Origin: Anaerolineae bacterium
Lineage (GTDB): Bacteria > Chloroflexota > Anaerolineae > Anaerolineales > UBA4823
Assembly: GCA_030622805.1 (NCBI GenBank)
Contig: JAUXFR010000079.1
Span: forward strand, 1-6,864
Length of the DNA: 6,864 nt
Direction of reading: 5' to 3'
Part shown: positions 6,443-6,864 of the stretch, piece by piece
How the letters are laid out: every line of letters begins with the position of its first letter
How positions within the stretch are numbered: the first letter of the stretch is position 1
Program-made: the position numbers and the translations under genes
The notes under the pieces: model-generated
What the model was told of the DNA's origin: nothing
Databases searched by the model: none
Seen by the model: only the letters and a program-made list of their open reading frames with translations

Positions 6443-6864
6443 AAAATCGCACAGCAATGATTATTTCTGGGGCGCTGGTTGCTGCATGTGTGGTTGTGTT
6501 GGGCTGCGCCGCGCTGATTGGTGGCATAACTTTCCTGCAGCGCCAGATCGCTCCCCCTCCTGAGCCATCCGGAGCCATTGATCCACCATATCCCACATCA
6601 ACCCCGGTTGTCCTTCGTCCACCAATTCCAACCGAAGAGACCAAATTCAAAGAGCCGGATGAATCCAGCTCTTCTGACACCCTGCACGCCCCAATAATCG
6701 ATACACGTCCTGCAATCGAATATCCCGTAGCACCAGAGACACTGGAAACATTGCGAGACGCAAAAATCCCGATCAATGACCCAATCGACATCATCAAACG
6801 ATTTGAAGGCAGGATCATTCCTTCGACTGCTGTGGATCAGGCACCTGTCCCATTATCTATCGGC
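6439..6864 (+). CDS. Membrane-anchored extracellular protein of unknown function, N-terminal part (3' end outside window)
   Basis: The frame is open for 142 codons from ATG 6439 to the window edge. The start forms a 4-nt ATGA overlap with the polymerase-like gene; no Shine-Dalgarno is seen. Residues 1-4 are MKNR (basic), followed by a hydrophobic stretch (about 6-33) that is a signal-anchor or signal peptide. C23 in VVLGC is lipobox-like, but hydrophobic residues continue for about ten positions after it, so a plain membrane anchor is likelier than a lipoprotein. Residues 38-100 form a low-complexity linker rich in Pro, Ser, Thr and Glu. A more structured segment follows: PETLETLRDAKIPINDPIDI (99-118), then RFEGRIIPST. 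That segment reminds me of the pre-domain region of secreted M6-like (immune inhibitor A type) peptidases in Anaerolineae, but no catalytic motif lies in the window. The function is therefore not assigned. Codon-periodic composition and the tight overlap make it a real gene. Confidence 0.8.
   Translation, partial: MKNRTAMIISGALVAACVVVLGCAALIGGITFLQRQIAPPPEPSGAIDPPYPTSTPVVLRPPIPTEETKFKEPDESSSSDTLHAPIIDTRPAIEYPVAPETLETLRDAKIPINDPIDIIKRFEGRIIPSTAVDQAPVPLSIG

Noticed and set aside
6499..6510. Lipobox VLGC in the last gene as proof of a lipoprotein
   Set aside because: The Cys is followed by about ten more hydrophobic residues (AALIGGITFL), so the segment behaves more like a continuous membrane helix; the -2 Leu also departs from the common lipobox.
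6390..6818. A 142-codon minus-strand frame at the right end
   Set aside because: Its translation is Gly/Ser-rich low complexity that mirrors the proline-rich linker of the plus-strand gene. The plus frame starts in an ATGA overlap and has an anchor segment, so it is the real gene.

Overview
The window is a dense, all-plus-strand stretch of a bacterial surface-polysaccharide (exopolysaccharide/capsule-type) operon. It has five complete genes, plus one gene cut at each edge. Between 590 and the right edge there is no non-coding base: every junction is a 4 to 11 nt overlap. The only gap is 22 nt (568-589) after the first gene. I see no RNA gene, mobile element, CRISPR array, terminator or clear promoter.

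Layout: (1) 1-567, the C-terminal part of a LamG/concanavalin-like protein, open at the left edge. (2) 590-1747 and (3) 1744-2898, two GT-B fold family-4-type glycosyltransferases; the second resembles the PglA/CapM type that extends undecaprenyl-PP-linked sugars. (4) 2895-3899, a WecA/MraY-superfamily sugar-1-phosphate transferase, the likely initiating enzyme on undecaprenyl phosphate. (5) 3889-4914, a two-TM Wzz-like chain-length protein without a kinase domain. (6) 4907-6442, a polytopic O-antigen ligase/Wzy-family protein, probably the polymerase. (7) 6439-6864, the N-terminal part of a membrane-anchored extracellular protein with a proline-rich linker, open at the right edge.

Inferred pathway: gene 4 loads the first sugar phosphate on undecaprenyl phosphate, and genes 3 and 2 extend the repeat unit in the cytoplasm. 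A flippase (Wzx, not in the window) would move it outward. Gene 6 then polymerises it or transfers it, with gene 5 setting chain length. Genes 1 and 7 look like extracellular proteins, so the operon may combine glycan assembly with surface proteins.

Organism: probably Chloroflexota, class Anaerolineae or a relative. This is inferred from the flavour of the proteins (the LamG protein, a PNPT with NFVDSMDG, the Wzz-like protein, and the N-terminal style of gene 7), with roughly balanced base composition and standard stops (TGA ends five genes, TAA one). It is a recollection-based judgement, not a database result. I see no clear evidence of an entirely new system. The most interesting points are the apparent replacement of the O-antigen-ligase signature histidine by lysine in gene 6, a cluster of homopolymer tracts over a conserved loop of the initiating transferase, and the unrecognised gene 7.
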